64,000 bases of DNA from Trachythela sp. YZ-2020 (GCA_016169945.1 JADLSH010000393.1:5969501-6033500); one strand, 5' to 3'; counted from the stretch's first letter, positions 45,019 through 57,629 are shown. The notes: a model not told the origin generated them from the letters alone. Translations and numbers: made by a program.

Positions 45019-46567
45019 ATGGCGGACAACTTGGAAGAATACGAAGATATAAACGTTTCGCAGCAGCTAGAGCAATTCTTCCAAGATGTCGATAACCTGC
45101 TCAGTATGTGCGACCAAGAAAGAAATACGATATGCCGATCCTTTATCGAGAGAATAATAAGCAAGTTAGAACTGAGTATAGAGGTAATACTGCAAATTAT
45201 TCCATTACTAATTGAGAGTAGAAGTGTCGTGAACGAAATTGGCACAAACCTTCAGATTATCCGTCGTGATTGGGGTCGGAAAATTCCCGAATTGAAGTTA
45301 CGACGTCCTCCTAACTGTACCCATTTAGCTGTATACTCGCTTTATCCACCACAAGTGACGGCCTCAGAAGGACCTGGAAGACCGAAGTATGATATTTCAA
45401 AGGAAATATTACTTAATCTTAAAGCCCTGGGTTATTCCTGGAAAGAAATATCGTCTCTTCTTCTTGTTTTGCGAACGACTTTGTGGCGAAGAGTTTCAGA
45501 GCTTGGAATAAGAGAGGAAACAGGTTTTTCTAATATATCTGATGAACAACTTGACCAATTTGTTAAATCATTTGTTGATACCCATGGTTCCCATGTTGGA
45601 TTTTCTATGGTCTATGCCTCTATGGTCATCTTCGTTCCACTGGTTTGAAAGTGCAGAGAGATCGTGTTCGTGCTAGCTTAAGAAGAGTTGATCCAGAAAA
45701 TTCTGGCTTAAGATGGGCCACAATAATTACTAGACGAACCTATTCTGTACCTGGCCCCAATAGTCTTTGGCACATAGATGGTCACCACAGCCTCATTAAT
45801 TGGGGATTCGTAGTTCATGGTGCCATTGATGGATTTTCACGGCTTATTTGTTTCTTAAAGTGTTCTACAAACAATAAGAAAGAAACTGTTGAAGCTTTGT
45901 TTATTGAAGCAACTGAGAAGTATTCTTGGCCATCACGTGTAAGAACAGACTATGGTGGTGAGAACACTTTAGTATGGCAACACATGCTTGTGAGACGTGG
46001 TGAGAACCGGGGATCTGCGTTGGTCGGAAGTTCAACACAAAACCAACGAATTGAACGCTTGTGGCGAGATTTATTTCGATGCGTCTGCAGCACATTCTAC
46101 TACACTTTATTGCAATGGAGGAAGCATGCATACTTGATCGCAACAATACCTTGCATCTGTTTATTCTCCACTACATATTCTTACCAAGAATAAATGTTGC
46201 AATTGAGAGCTTTACTAGGGCTTGGAACAGACATCCCATGAAGACGGAAAGGAACTGGTCACCTGAGAGAATGTGGACAAATGGGATGATAGACGTTACT
46301 AACCGAAATCTATCAGCTGTAGCTGATGTCAGAGATGAAAACAATGATGTCCAAGATTTGGATTGGTTTGGCCAGGATCCTCATGCACCCCTTGCTCCTG
46401 ATGATGGACTGTCAACTGTAGAGGTCAATGAAATTCAAGTTGATCTACCTGAAGAAATAATCCAGGTGTTGTATCAGGAAGTCAACCCATGCTTAGAATC
46501 TGCAACGTTTGGTGTTGATTGCTATCAAGCAGCTTTGGATCTTGTTGAAAACATGCTTTCCTCTTAA
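45019..46567 (+). pseudogene. DDE integrase-domain protein (IS3EU/Ginger-like), two frameshifts
   Basis: ATG at 45019 (MADNLEEYEDINVSQQLEQF). The N-terminal part is helical, then PGRPKYDISKEILLNLKALG and a helix-turn-helix-like KEISSLLLVLRTTLWRRVSE. The catalytic domain follows in a second frame from about 45640: LWHIDGHHSL (first Asp), GAIDGFSRL, RVRTDYGGEN (second Asp), and TQNQRIERLWRDL (Glu). A third frame from about 46100 has FLPRINVAIESFTRAWNRHP and SPERMWTNG. A duplicated TCTATGGTC near 45605 explains the first break. The family (rve-type integrase with WHIDGHH) is common in corals and fish. It is convergent with the HECT gene at 47529. Confidence 0.85.
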
Positions 46568-47528
46568 ATTTTGATTACTGATGGTATACTTTTGATTTTG
46601 AAGCTATAAACGTAGGCCTATAGGGCATTTCACTGATGTAATAAGTAGTCATTTTGGACTGCTGAGAAAAATTAAAATAAGAATAGATTTAAATTCCCCA
46701 CACATCAATATATATAATGTTCAATTATTTTGTAACACTAATATGGCTCCTGTGACATCACGTGAAAGTGCTCTATTAATTTTTGTGAAATAAGTAATCC
46801 CATAAGTTAAAAAAAATGAATTGTAGGTTGACTGGGCTCTGGTTGCCTGGTTAAAAAATGTTGTCCATTTCATTCATTTTCATATTATTTAAAGCTTTGT
46901 TTTCCATATAATATCAATATGGTTACAAATTATGTACTAAGGTTGGAGAATGGGCATGTGTGCTCTATGTTATTTAGAGCACAAGTGACCATCCTTTACT
47001 GTTTTAGAGAATGGTCATAGATCAATTAGTTTAAACTACAATTAAACTACAGTTTTTTCTTGCACATTCACCAGAGAATCAACTCTAGTCTTTTTAGTGA
47101 TATTATTTAATTTTTAGTGACTCTTATTATAGGGTTCACTGCACTATGACAAATGAAAAGAAAGGCTCTTTGCAATTGAGTTCCCCAGTCTTGATGAATT
47201 AAAACACTGTGGAATTGGTTTGGGAAGGTACAACCATTTTCTAAGACAATTATAACAAGTACTGTAACATGAAAATAAAATCTATCTTTAACAATTCAAT
47301 AAGCCTAATGCTTATAAAAATATTAAGAATAACATAGTCTGACATGCATTTACAGAAAATATGAAAAATGCTTTAAAGCAACTACAACTCAAAAATATGT
47401 TTTCCCAATATGAATGTTTTAAAATCAGGTTCCAGATTCTATGTGGTAGTGAAAGTCTTACCATAATCATGCATAACCGCTAACAGTGCCACTTCGAACA
47501 CATCGTATGTGCAAACGTTTTTAGGGAG
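46568..47528. other. Intergenic between convergent integrase and HECT genes
   Basis: About 960 bp of AT-rich sequence between two 3' ends. No ORF or repeat was recognised. It would hold both 3' UTRs. Confidence 0.6.
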
Positions 47529-50396
47529 CTACAGCTTTAATAAACAAGTAGAAGAAAAAACATAGCTCTCATCGTGGAACTTCACCTCTATCTTCTTATC
47601 CTGTAATGGCAAGATATCTTTGCTCCCTGTACAAAACTTTAGAAAGTTTTCCAATCTTTGCAGTGGCGACTCGTCTACAAATCTTACAAGCATGTGCTGT
47701 ATTGCTTCTTGTGGTTGGGAAAACATTAGGTGGTCTTTCACTGATGCCGGTGTTAACTTCTCTTGTCCTCGATTAAAGATACTTTCAAATAAACCTGCAT
47801 GTTTTTTCATCTCATCCAGGAAGCCAAGGGTTTTCATCCCTTTACGAAGCTGATCAAGTGCCATTTTGCGCTTACCAATGACTTCAAAACTTGCTATCGA
47901 CTGAATTATTTTTCCCTTATTTGATATCTAAAATAAAAACCCATTAATAATCTAACTGATGCTGTTTGAGGTGTGACTAAATAGTCAATCGTATAAGGCC
48001 AATGAAAATACTTTCTTACTAACATGTCATGCTGCAAGTCTTCCTACCCTTAACGTTAACTGGAAAGAGTGATGTTTTCGATAACTAGGTTTTGACTAGC
48101 AAGCTTTCAAATGTCGCAATGATATACTAGAAGTTACAAATCAGGTCGTCCTGGGAGTGCGTGTGATCACACGCGAATGCCTTGACACACGCATCAACTT
48201 ATCAAGAAGTGTGATTTTTCAATGTTAATGAGTTAGACAGAGATGAATTGTAAGTTAGCATATGGAAACAGTGCCTGATAAAAAGGTTCCATTGTGCCCT
48301 ACTTTATTCTTTTATTCTGTCTAATACTGGATGATTTTACTCATCAAAGGGTCAAGGGAGAGTCTTGCTAACATATTTAACTCATTGAAGTGCAAGAGTC
48401 TGCCCTTGACAAGTAAAATCTCCTGGCATTAGAGCAAAATAACAAAGAATAGGGCGCTTTTTGCCTTAATGGTTTACAAGAGGCATTGACAGATAGTTTT
48501 GTTAAACAAGTATATTCACCTTTAGTACACTAGTGTCTCCATATGAAGACAATACATCAAGAAACTGATCATTTGTAGCTATGTCTGCCATATCAGATTC
48601 ACTGCTAGCATCTATTAGCTATAATTAAAATAACAGAACTTTACTCTTTGGTACATATTATTCCTGTTTGTGTGAGTGTAGGGTGTATATATATCAAATT
48701 GTTTCAGAATAGATTATCTATCTATGAAGTGCTTCTCAGTAAAGTGGGATTGTTGGCAGGAAAATATAAATATCAATTGTACTGATTATAACCAACACTA
48801 TCATGTACATACACCATGTGCATAATAGAAAACATAAGGAAATGACATTGTTTTAACTATAATATTAACTCATAACATTATGCTTTTAATAGATGATTGG
48901 ATCATTTCTAAGCTGTAAATGTTTGAAAATAAGCTTCAGCCTTATAACGATATAGAAAAGCATGATAGAAGCAGTTAATGGCTAATGATGATAATGCATA
49001 AATCAAGTGTATATTTTCAAAATAATCCAATATTGCTGAAGTCTTCTATATTTAAGGCTACAGTATAACAGTTCAGTTTAATATCTTTAGAATCCATTGT
49101 CTGGTCATTACATCTGGTATATCCCATGGATCGCAATAAGTCATCGCACCAATCACATCACCACTTGCCAGATAATAATAACATGGGAGAGATAAAAATG
49201 GAAATCCAGGCCCACCCTGAACCAAAGAGCTAGTGTGCAATGATTTTCCCAACAATTTCAATTATGCCTGAAAACACAACTTGTGGACTATGGGTAGGGC
49301 ACTTCCGGCCACACTCTCCCAGAAACAATGAAATATGTTTCCCTTCAATAAGACATGAAAACAGATCAGTAAATAACTGCCTGAGAAGACCACCTCCATC
49401 AGTTGCAGGTTGATCAATGAAGGTAATGCGCAAAGGTGTTTCTGGATCAAAAGCCACATTCTTATAAAAAGCAACCGCATCATTGAAGGGGTCATCATGG
49501 TCGATCATTGATTTTGCTGGTCTGCTTTTCATCTTGTCTTTGAGTTTTTGCAGTACCTCAGACAGAGACTTCACCTCACCCAAGCCTCTTCTTGGCCACA
49601 CACTTCTTTGTTGAGCAAACTATCTAGAGTAGAGTTTATGTCACCTCTACATCTGGAGAGGGTCTCGGCAATTGTTTGAGCAGATGAAGTGGAAAGCATT
49701 TCTTGCAATGAATCATTTGAACTCGGCAGTTCTCTACTTATTTTAATAACATCGTGTGCTTCTGGGCTGTTTATTTGAGAGGAACAGGAGGTACTAGCAA
49801 CAGGTACTGAATTGCAGGAACTTTCTCTCGAAAAGGTTGGGTTTGTGGCCACTGCACTAGATGATGAATGCTGACGTTCATTCACTGTCACTGGTGTAGC
49901 TTGTGGAAAGATCACAATAGCCTTTAACTAAAATCATATCACATCCCAATGTATAGTCAGGTACGCACTGGTTATCGTCATGATCAGGCGGCTCATCAAT
50001 CAAACAAATGGATTTTGTCACGGCCCTCCCTTGTTTTGGCTTTTTAGGCTCCTCCTTCTTTTTTTTGAAACGCCACGGATGAAACGAATTCCCACTCGTT
50101 GAAGCTCTCTTTGGCGTGGGTGGATTGTTGGTAACTGGAGTCCGGTCGGGTGTCGAACTACTTGAAGGTAAAGTAGATGACGATCGCAAAGAACTACGTC
50201 TGCTTTTGAACTCACGAGATACGGATGTTGTGGCATTTGCAATGAGATCTCTCGTTCGATGCAGGATGTTGGACGTTCCTTGTCTTCCACTACGTTGAAA
50301 TTCAATCTCTTCTCGCACACATTGACGAATAATACCAGCTATTTCATTGCGATCCGAGTCACTTCTTGTTTCCCCCTCACCTGGAGAAGACGCCAT
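47529..50396 (-). pseudogene. CUE-HECT E3 ubiquitin ligase gene, spliced, damaged
   Basis: ATG at 50396 (MASSPGEGETRSDSDRNEIA) opens a disordered Ser/Lys-rich region. In a second frame comes LQEMLSTSSAQTIAETLSRC with NSTLDSLL, a CUE-like ubiquitin-binding helix set. A third frame holds the HECT N-lobe: ITFIDQPATDGGGLLRQLFT, then after a 4 bp TAGC insertion near 49222, QGGPGFPFLSLPCYYYLASG and the text to WILK. An exon at 48520-48618 (LIDASSESDM to TSVLK) has clean splice sites, and the last exon 47529-47927 has RFVDESPLQRLENFLKFCTG and the catalytic-Cys region FSSTCLLKL. The donor after WILK reads ATATTA instead of GT. The order resembles G2E3-type ligases. Confidence 0.82.
48520..48618 (-). 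other. Intact middle exon of the HECT gene
   Basis: 99 bases, 33 codons in phase 0 at both edges, with acceptor TTATAG/CTAATA and donor CTAAAG/GTGAAT. It joins in frame to the last exon, which starts ATATCAAATAAG at 47927. The clean exon boundaries show that the gene was once spliced host-style. Confidence 0.75.
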
Positions 50397-50504
50397 CTTT
50401 AATCATGATATCACGACCTTGCCACGCACGGCTTCTCGCGTGATCCTCGCATTAACATTCCCGCGAGCAGGCCGAACCTTGAATATATATATTTTTGAAC
50501 TTGA

Positions 50505-50705
50505 ATAAAAATATATTTCTGTTGAATGGATATTTTTGTTGAAATTGAACGAATATTTTTGTTGAAGTTGAACGAATATTTTTGTTGAAGTTGAATGAAT
50601 ATTTTTGTTGAAGTTGAATCGATTTGTTGAAGTTGAATGAATATATTTGTTGAATATGAATGTAAACTCTTGAAGTTGAACAAATATTTTCTGTTGAATT
50701 TGAAA
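50505..50705. repeat. Minisatellite, ~24 bp period
   Basis: Repeats built on TTGAATGAATATTTTTGTTG run for about 200 bp just upstream of the HECT gene's ATG. Individual units vary by a few bases and some are shortened. Spacing is uneven and there are no distinct unique spacers, so it is not a CRISPR array. Confidence 0.85.
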
Positions 50706-50822
50706 CAAATCACCAACCATAATTTACCGGACCTTGCAACCGTAATAACATCATTTATTATACATTGTAGTCACTACGTGTCTTCTGATTGGCTAATTGC
50801 TTACAATTAACTGAGTTGCACG

Positions 50823-50884
50823 CAACCTACAGATAACTGAGTTTTTAATATCTGCTGGCAGATAACTCAGTTATCTGTAGGTTG
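50823..50884. repeat. Palindromic repeat
   Basis: CAACCTACAGATAACTGAG and CTCAGTTATCTGTAGGTTG are exact reverse complements separated by about 24 bp. Shortened copies of AACTGAGTT occur just upstream. It is a foldback MITE-like unit. Confidence 0.85.
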
Positions 50885-51164
50885 AGCACACAGCACGTAC
50901 TTTTTAGCGACCAGCAGCTTTACATATATACAAGAATAAAAACAACATGAATAAACGATGTTTTTTTAAAAGTTTTTTGCGTAAAAATACACTCTTTTGA
51001 AACTTTTATCAGAACTATAGTAAGTAAATTAGGTTTCTAATAATTTGTAGTTCCTGTTTTAATATTATAATTGGTTTTTATCCCAATATTTTAGAATTAA
51101 ACGTTGTTTTGCGCTACAGAATTTAAATCGTTGTTTATTGAATTCGGTTTTTGTTATATCCGGA

Positions 51165-51235
51165 ATTATCAAGGTCTCGGTAAGTAGTATCAGTCTCAGC
51201 CTTCGCCTGATAATACTTACCTTGACCTTGATAAT
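51165..51235. repeat. Palindromic repeat
   Basis: ATTATCAAGGTCTCGGTAAG and its imperfect reverse complement (CTTACCTTGACCTTGATAAT) flank a CAGTCTCAGCCTTCGCCTG centre. The ORFs predicted across it on both strands are produced by the palindrome itself. Confidence 0.8.
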
Positions 51236-52009
51236 ATATTTTGATGTCCATTCCATCTTTCACCTCATAAAAATATTTTTACTATTGCACTCACAAATAT
51301 TCATTATAAACATCTTTTCAAAAGGCAAAATTCGTTTCACTGTTCGCTAAAATGAAACTAGATCGATATTTAAACGGAAAATCACCTGGATTAAAGTTAA
51401 ATGAGCTACGATCACGATACGATTAGGATTTTGACGGATGGAATTTAATGAAAACCAAAGAGACGTATTCGGCTTGTGCAGTCACGCGAGAATATTACGT
51501 CATGCTAAATATTCCCTATTTTGAGTGGCATTATTGTGGATCTCATCGAAGTGCCGTTTTCGCTTATATCTGCAAAAAACTGAGTTATAATGGAACTTTC
51601 CATTACCGACCATCATGAAAATGGTTGCTTTTTCAATATCACGAGACCATAATCAGGCAATTAAATGACGACAATTTAATAAGGTGTTATACAGAAAACG
51701 ATATATTTATACGGAGTATTCCTTTTCTTCTATGAATTTTGTAATTTCGGTGATTTTTCGGCTTCTAAGGGATTCTATTAACCAACAACTTTGTTATCCC
51801 ATAATAAGGGCAAGGTATTATATTGTGCAGACAGACAATGGCTTTTAAAACTGTGTTTTTAAAGATCAACATAGACCATTTGTAGCATTCTGGAGCCTAG
51901 CATTATACATGCACGCATAGCCTCGACTTCATTCTTTGACTTCTTTATTCTTTTGAGTTTTACGTAATGTTTGAAGTTTCTGTCTGCTTTTAAAAGGATG
52001 ACGATGATC
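51236..52009. other. Intergenic with one dispersed repeat
   Basis: Contains the reverse-complement partner (about 51413-51438) of the repeat at 38717. No gene recognised. Confidence 0.5.
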
Positions 52010-53300
52010 AACTTTATTTAAACACACTAATCTTTTCAACATATTGCTGGTTTCCAGAAGAGGTGTGCTCATAAGGAAGAAAGCTTTTTGCAAAACGAAT
52101 CATAAGATACCGAGCTTCTTATCTCTTTCCATATCTGATTCCATATTTGAGCCCCACTATAACTGAAACTTTTCTTTAGGAATTCTGTTCTAGACCTAGG
52201 AATAAAAAGCCTAGTCGAAGAACCCCTTAAATTGTAAGTGTCGCACAGTCTTTGAGGGGCTAATTGATTGACCGTTTTGTACATGAGCCTGGCTTTCATT
52301 TGCGCCCTACGTTCTTCGAGCGATATCCAACCAAGAGCATTACAGGCTAAAATAGACTGTCCAGGTTTATTTTTGAAATTCACGATCAATCTAGCCGCTC
52401 TATTTTGTAGTTTTTTGAAGTCGTTCACTAAGGCTTTTGCCCCCCAGATTTCGCAACAATAATCAAAATGAGGTCGAATTAAAGGATTATATACCAACAC
52501 CAATTAAAGTGCTTCGATCAACAAATTCCTTAAGTTTTCTTATAGCTCCAATACCTGACGATACTTTACTGGCAATGCATACAATATGTTTTCCCAATTC
52601 AACTGCTCGTCAATCTGAACTCCAAGAACTTTGGCATGTTGCACTCTTTTGATCGGTTGGGTATCGATTTCAACTCTTAGTTGGACGTCTGTGCTATTTA
52701 TCTTATACCGTGATCCAATCAGAACGTACTCAGTTTTCGCAACATTTAAACTAAGTTTATTTGCAGATAACCATTTTCGGACACTCACTAGGTCCTCATT
52801 GGCCCTTCTATACTTCACCTAATGTTTCACCCGCAGCTGTTAAACTGGTATCAGATCTGCAAACATTCTAGGTGTTGTAATCATTTATATAAATAAGGGA
52901 TAGAAGAGGGCCAAGTATACTTCCCTGAGGAATGCCACAAGTTATTTCTCTCTGATCTGAAAGCATATCTTCTATCTGACATTTTTGTGTTCGATGTGTC
53001 AGATAACAGCGCAATAGAGCTGTAAGTGCTTTTTTTCCAAAGCCATACATTTGAAATTTATGTAAAAGTATTTCGTGATTTACAGTATCGAATGCTTTCT
53101 TCAAATTAAGAAAAACAACTAAGTTGTAAAGACCGCGGTCCATGTTGACATACCATTAATTTGTACAATCTAATAGTGCAGTAGTTGTAGAATGAAAAGG
53201 TCTAAAACTAAATTGATGTTCGGATTGTGCAATAGCAGGAGCTGCCGCCTTAAGAACTTTAACTGAAATTTTATCAATACCTGTAGCTTTTGAGGTACAG
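52010..53300 (-). pseudogene. L2/CR1-like LINE RT fragment, frameshifted
   Basis: From 53300 down: IDKISVKVLKAAAPAIAQ, FSFRPFHSTTTALLD, VVFLNLKKAFDTVNHEILLH (motif A), REITCGIPQGSILGPLLSLI (motif B), a broken motif C at about 52850 where FAD and DTSLTAAGETL sit in different frames, then KWLSANKLSLNVAKTEYVLI, AKVLGVQIDEQLNW and the C-terminal WGAKALVNDFKKLQNRAARL block. The RT start is missing. The 3' end is near 52010 after AAATAAAGTTG-type text. Confidence 0.86.
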
Positions 53301-55051
53301 GTATATATAATTAGGTTAAAAGCTTATAAACCGAATAGAAACAGAATAGTTTAGCTGAATAATACAGCAATATCTCATGCATGCTGTTGTTTTCGCCAGC
53401 CATTATTGAATGCTGAACAAATCGTGATTCCTGAGCCATTGTTGTTTAAGCCCAAAAATTATATTCCGTTTCTGATCAGTTTGTTTGTCCAGAATTGACT
53501 CGGCGACGCGGTTTTTTATAATTTTCCTTCTTTTGATCACTGACTTCAACTGATTTCGAAAAGATGCAGTTCACTCAAGTCCACGTGCATAAAGTGTGGC
53601 AAAGAACATATATTTAGCCTGCGTGGCAGTATATTAGGCTACTAGAAATACATGCATGCAACAACCCCTCGCCACAGCTAAACAACGACAGTTTCTAAAC
53701 ATTTCTAAGCTTTTCGTTGCAAAATCTGCATGCAACGGATGACTTGCTCAAAACCAGAATAGACTTAGTAAGAATGCGATCGTGAAGGGATAAAAAGAGG
53801 CTACGAGAGCTAGGGTTTTTTAATTGCTTAGATAGAAAATATGGCAGTTGCACCAGAATTTTTACTGCTGGAAATGGCATTCGGTAAATTAGTGGCCTAG
53901 TGAGGGAGTCTGTTATCTGGGTTTCAGACAAAATGTTGGCGGGGAAAACGATATTGAACCGCCCCCCCCCCTCCTCCCCTCTCCAGTTACTACTACCATT
54001 TAAACAGAGTACTTTGGATGTAAAAATTTTGCAGTTCCCGTTCACATCCAAATGTGTCGTGACACTCTCATATTACTGTAATAGTTTGGAGGGAAAACAA
54101 AGGAAAGCTGGAAGAAAATTTAAATATAAAGGAATTATATAAAGGAATTATATAAAGGAATTTTAAGGATTTTTGCAAGGATAAACAATGGAAATGTGTT
54201 TCAAACTGTGAAAACACGGTAGTCATGGCAACACGATCAGTAAGAAAATTTCTTTTACAGTTTTTAGCAGAGTTTTATCGTACAAATTACACTACAAAAC
54301 CGGCAGAGGAGGTTGGACAGCTGTCACGCGAATTTCTCGACCAATGAAATCGCGCTATTTTTTCATCGTGTTTGTGAAGATTTTAGGCTGCCTAATTTGC
54401 ATTGGGCGCAGAAACACTTGAAAAATACATACTAATATTTTTAAAATTCTAGAAAAAAGCAAGCGTGGGCTTAATATTATACAAGAACTTGTGGTATCTG
54501 CAAAAAAATTCTGAGGTAAGTATTATTGTTTAAACTTATTTTGATGATCAAAGTTCTGTTTATAACTTTCAAACTAAAATATCTGGAGTTCCCATGGTTC
54601 GATTTTCGTAATTTTTGCAAATAAATCAAGATAAATGTATATACTAAAAATCTGCTGGAGGGATCCCGGGGATCCCCCGGCAGTTTTCGAGATATTCGGT
54701 ATTGAAGTGACCATACTCATTTCAACTTTTGCCAAAATGGCACCTTATTGCGCCTGACGACATTGCGCCACCAAAGCTTGTTTTTCCCAATGAATCTTGA
54801 AACTTCTTTAATATAAAGAGCGTTATTCTTCAGAGTAAGCGTCAAAGTACTTTTGAATGAATTTTAGGAGATTTAGGAGTTATTTGCGTGTTGTTTAGAG
54901 ATTTTATATCTGGGCTAGTGTCTGGCTCTGTCTGCAATTTTGTTGTCTGACGGCCCACTCGACTCGCAAATATCGAATATTTGGTCATTGTTATTCAATT
55001 CTTTTCCTGGAATGCATCCACGCTATTTCAATAACTATTGATCTACCTATG
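53301..55051. other. Intergenic, nothing firmly recognised
   Basis: A poly-C run with CCTCCCCTCTCC lies at 53963-53984. GGATCCCGGGGATCCCC at 54661 is a GC-rich palindromic patch like other transposon debris here. No gene was recognised. Confidence 0.5.
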
Positions 55052-55054
55052 TGA

Positions 55055-55265
55055 TGGCCCTGTCACACTATTGCGTATGATAGAAACGTATGAGTTGCGT
55101 ATGAAAATTATTTGATGTATTGTCATACGCACAAAAAAGCCCTTAAAAATACAGATTTCTGCATATACTTACCTTATTGAACCTATGAGGATCGTATGAG
55201 TAGCGCATCGCTGACGTATGCCCAGCATATGAATAGCTTACGAGCAGCGTTTGAAATGCGCATGT
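55055..55265. repeat. Left subterminal CGTATG repeats of the Harbinger element
   Basis: CGTATG and CATACG recur many times just inside the left end (for example GCGTATGATAG, ACGTATGAG, TGCGTATGAAA, TCATACGC, ATCGTATGAG, ACGTATGCC). Dense copies of the same word fill the right end. They are likely binding sites for the element's own Myb-like or transposase protein. Confidence 0.8.
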
Positions 55266-55345
55266 CTAGCGTACCACTATCATGTTACAAACTTCAAGCC
55301 TATAAAAGCGGCGGTCGTTCAACATTGCAGCGTCCAACTATCAAC

Positions 55346-57629
55346 ATGCCAAACAAGAAGAGGACATCGTCTACTCGTGGCCGAGGAAAAGGGAAGAAGA
55401 TTCCAGCATCATCCTCATCCAAAGCTGATGATCCACCTGTTCATATACCTGCAGATATACTTCAACCACCAGATGATGTACTTGACACACCTGCTGATGC
55501 TCCTGAGACACCTCCTAATGATGAACTACATGTTCCTGAGCAATCAAGGTCCCCAGCTCTACCTCGCGAAGTCTCCCGTGAATCATCGGTGTCATCATAT
55601 GCATCTATTATTATTATTATTATTATTATTATTATGAACTATATTTCAACACGGTACAATTTCACCTTATAAAATAATTATGTACAAAGAAAAGAAAAAG
55701 GTGATCTTCCAACCGGCCGTGCTTACACTAGTAAAAATATGAATTACGATATTTACAAGAAGGTTATTATAACTATAGATAACAACAAAGGGAAAATGAA
55801 TATGATACTTAATATTAACATGCACGTTTTATGTTAGATTTAAAATTAGCAATAGTTTCCGAGGACTTTTGTGATGAAGAAAGGTAGTTCCAGACTTCCG
55901 CCCCTCTATATGAGAATGCATTTTTCATATTGTTTGTTTTTGGTTTAGGTAATGTCAAATTGGCTCTCGATTGTCTTGTGTTATGGCCGTGTACGTCACT
56001 AATATTTGTAAACATATCACACAAATAATCAGGAACCATTTTGTTTTTTACCTTATACATGAAAATTGAAAGTTGTTGGATCCTTCGTTTTTCGAGGTTG
56101 GGAACTCCTAGCTTACTTAATATGTCAGCTGATCGTGTCGTGTAATTCTCACGTGTGATTATTCGAAACGCCCTGCTCTGTAACTTTTGTAATTTATCTG
56201 CTAATGTTTTCCCTAGACAACCCCACACTTGAGCACAATAATCGAAGTAAGGTTGGATTATGGATTGGTATATTGTTATTAGGGTATTGTATTCAATTGT
56301 ATCTCGAAGTCGTCTGAGTATACCGAGGCCTGAAGTGACCTTTTTTGAAATGTGTTCGACCTGCGCTGACCAGCTTAGAGACTCATCTATCATTAGGCCC
56401 AACGATTTTGTCGTTTTAACTCGTTTAATTTCTAAATTACCAACATTGATAACCGGATCAAAAGTTACTTGGCTAAGCCTTTTCTTGGTACCAATTATCA
56501 TATATTCGGTTTTACTGTTGTTTAAAGTTAATTTATTTGCGGATAGCCAATTTGCAACATTGTTTAAATCGCCATTCAATGTTTCTTCAATTACTTTAAT
56601 ATCATCACTTGTTGTTGCAATTTGGGTATCGTCTGCAAACATGTCTGCTTTTGCCCTGTTTAGACACTTTGGTAAGTCATTGATGTAAATTAAAAATAGC
56701 AATGGGCCTAAACCTATTGATTTCTCCACCGCCTCCCGCCTGGCCGATAACAAGGGGAAGAAGAAGAAGGAAAGGGCCAAGAAAAACCCCTGCAACCTCA
56801 TCATCGCAGAGGAAGAGTTGATGCTGGAGTTCATCATGGACAACCCTGTGCTTTGGAATGTCAAGATGACAGATTACAGGCGGAAGGACAAGAAGGACAA
56901 GATCTGGGAAGAGCAAGCCCAGCAAATGGACAAGACAGCTGACTCTGGTTCAGGTCATTGTGTGACACCCACACACGCCTTGATAAGAAAAAGAGCGGTG
57001 ATAGTACACCAAACCTGACTGAGAGAGAGCAGTGGATCCTCTCAAAGTTTGCTTTTCTGAAGACGGTCACTCGCCATCGTCCAGAGCCCATGCAGAGTGT
57101 AAGTTGACAACTATTCGATCTTTTATGGAACTCATTAATTTCATGATGTATATATATATAAATCATTTTTGCAATCATGTGCTTGTGATGTTATTTTTTG
57201 TTTTTGCAGGTGACAGCAACCATCCAACGGCACAGAGGAGACCTTGATGCAGCCGAGAGCGCCTGCGCTGACATGCAGATTGACCTGGATGAAATCACTC
57301 CTATACCCTCATCTACCCCTTCATCCTCACGCAAGCGACCTCGGAACCCAGACAGCGACGTCCTTGATTCCCTACAGCAGAGACTTTCTGAGTCTGGCAC
57401 CATCCTCAAGGAGCTCTCCAAAGCCCAGCAACATCCCATCACAGCCCGAACTGCCTTTGCCAACTACGTTGAAGACAGCCTGCTGACCATGTCCAAGCCC
57501 AAGTACAAGAAGGCAAGGTCCTCCATCAACAGGTTACTGTCAGAACTGATGGATGAGGATAGCGATTATGATATTCCAAGTGCCATGGAAGCAGCAACAG
57601 TGCACTCCCACCCCCGCCCCAGTTTGTGA
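55346..57629 (+). pseudogene. Harbinger MADF/Myb-like protein, interrupted by a LINE
   Basis: ATG at 55346 (MPNKKRTSSTRGRGKGKKIP) begins a basic, then Pro/Ser-rich N-terminus to about 55602. The gene resumes after the LINE at about 56726 with a Lys-rich run, then EEELMLEFIMDNPVLWNVKM and YRRKDKKDKIWEEQ, a MADF domain. A frame change near 56960 leads to THTRLDKKKSGDSTPN and LTEREQWILSKFAFLKTV. An intron at 57099-57209 (CAGAGT/GTAAGT, TTTTTGCAG/GTG) joins in frame to an acidic C-terminal exon ending near 57629. In Harbinger elements this protein helps the transposase enter the nucleus and bind DNA. Confidence 0.85.
55603..56725 (-). mobile_element. CR1/L2 LINE 3' fragment inserted in the MADF gene
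   Basis: The minus strand reads GLGPLLFLIYINDLPKCLNR, ADMFADDTQIATTSD (motif C), WLSANKLTLNNSKTEYMIIG, KSLGLMIDESLSW, a LQKLQSRAFRIITRE block and a C-terminal GAEVWNYLSSSQKSS. The frame is open for about 300 codons, so the insertion is young. The tail is (ATT)n at 55605-55636 on the plus strand. It is 5'-truncated at motif B. The flanking ATT words (CTATT on each side) suggest a short target duplication. Confidence 0.9.

Noticed and set aside
50505..50705. Regular repeats resembling a CRISPR array
   Set aside because: Units are contiguous without unique spacers, are AT-rich and vary; the genome is eukaryotic.
51138..51350. Overlapping ORFs on both strands with mirrored peptides
   Set aside because: They are produced by translating the palindrome at 51165-51235.
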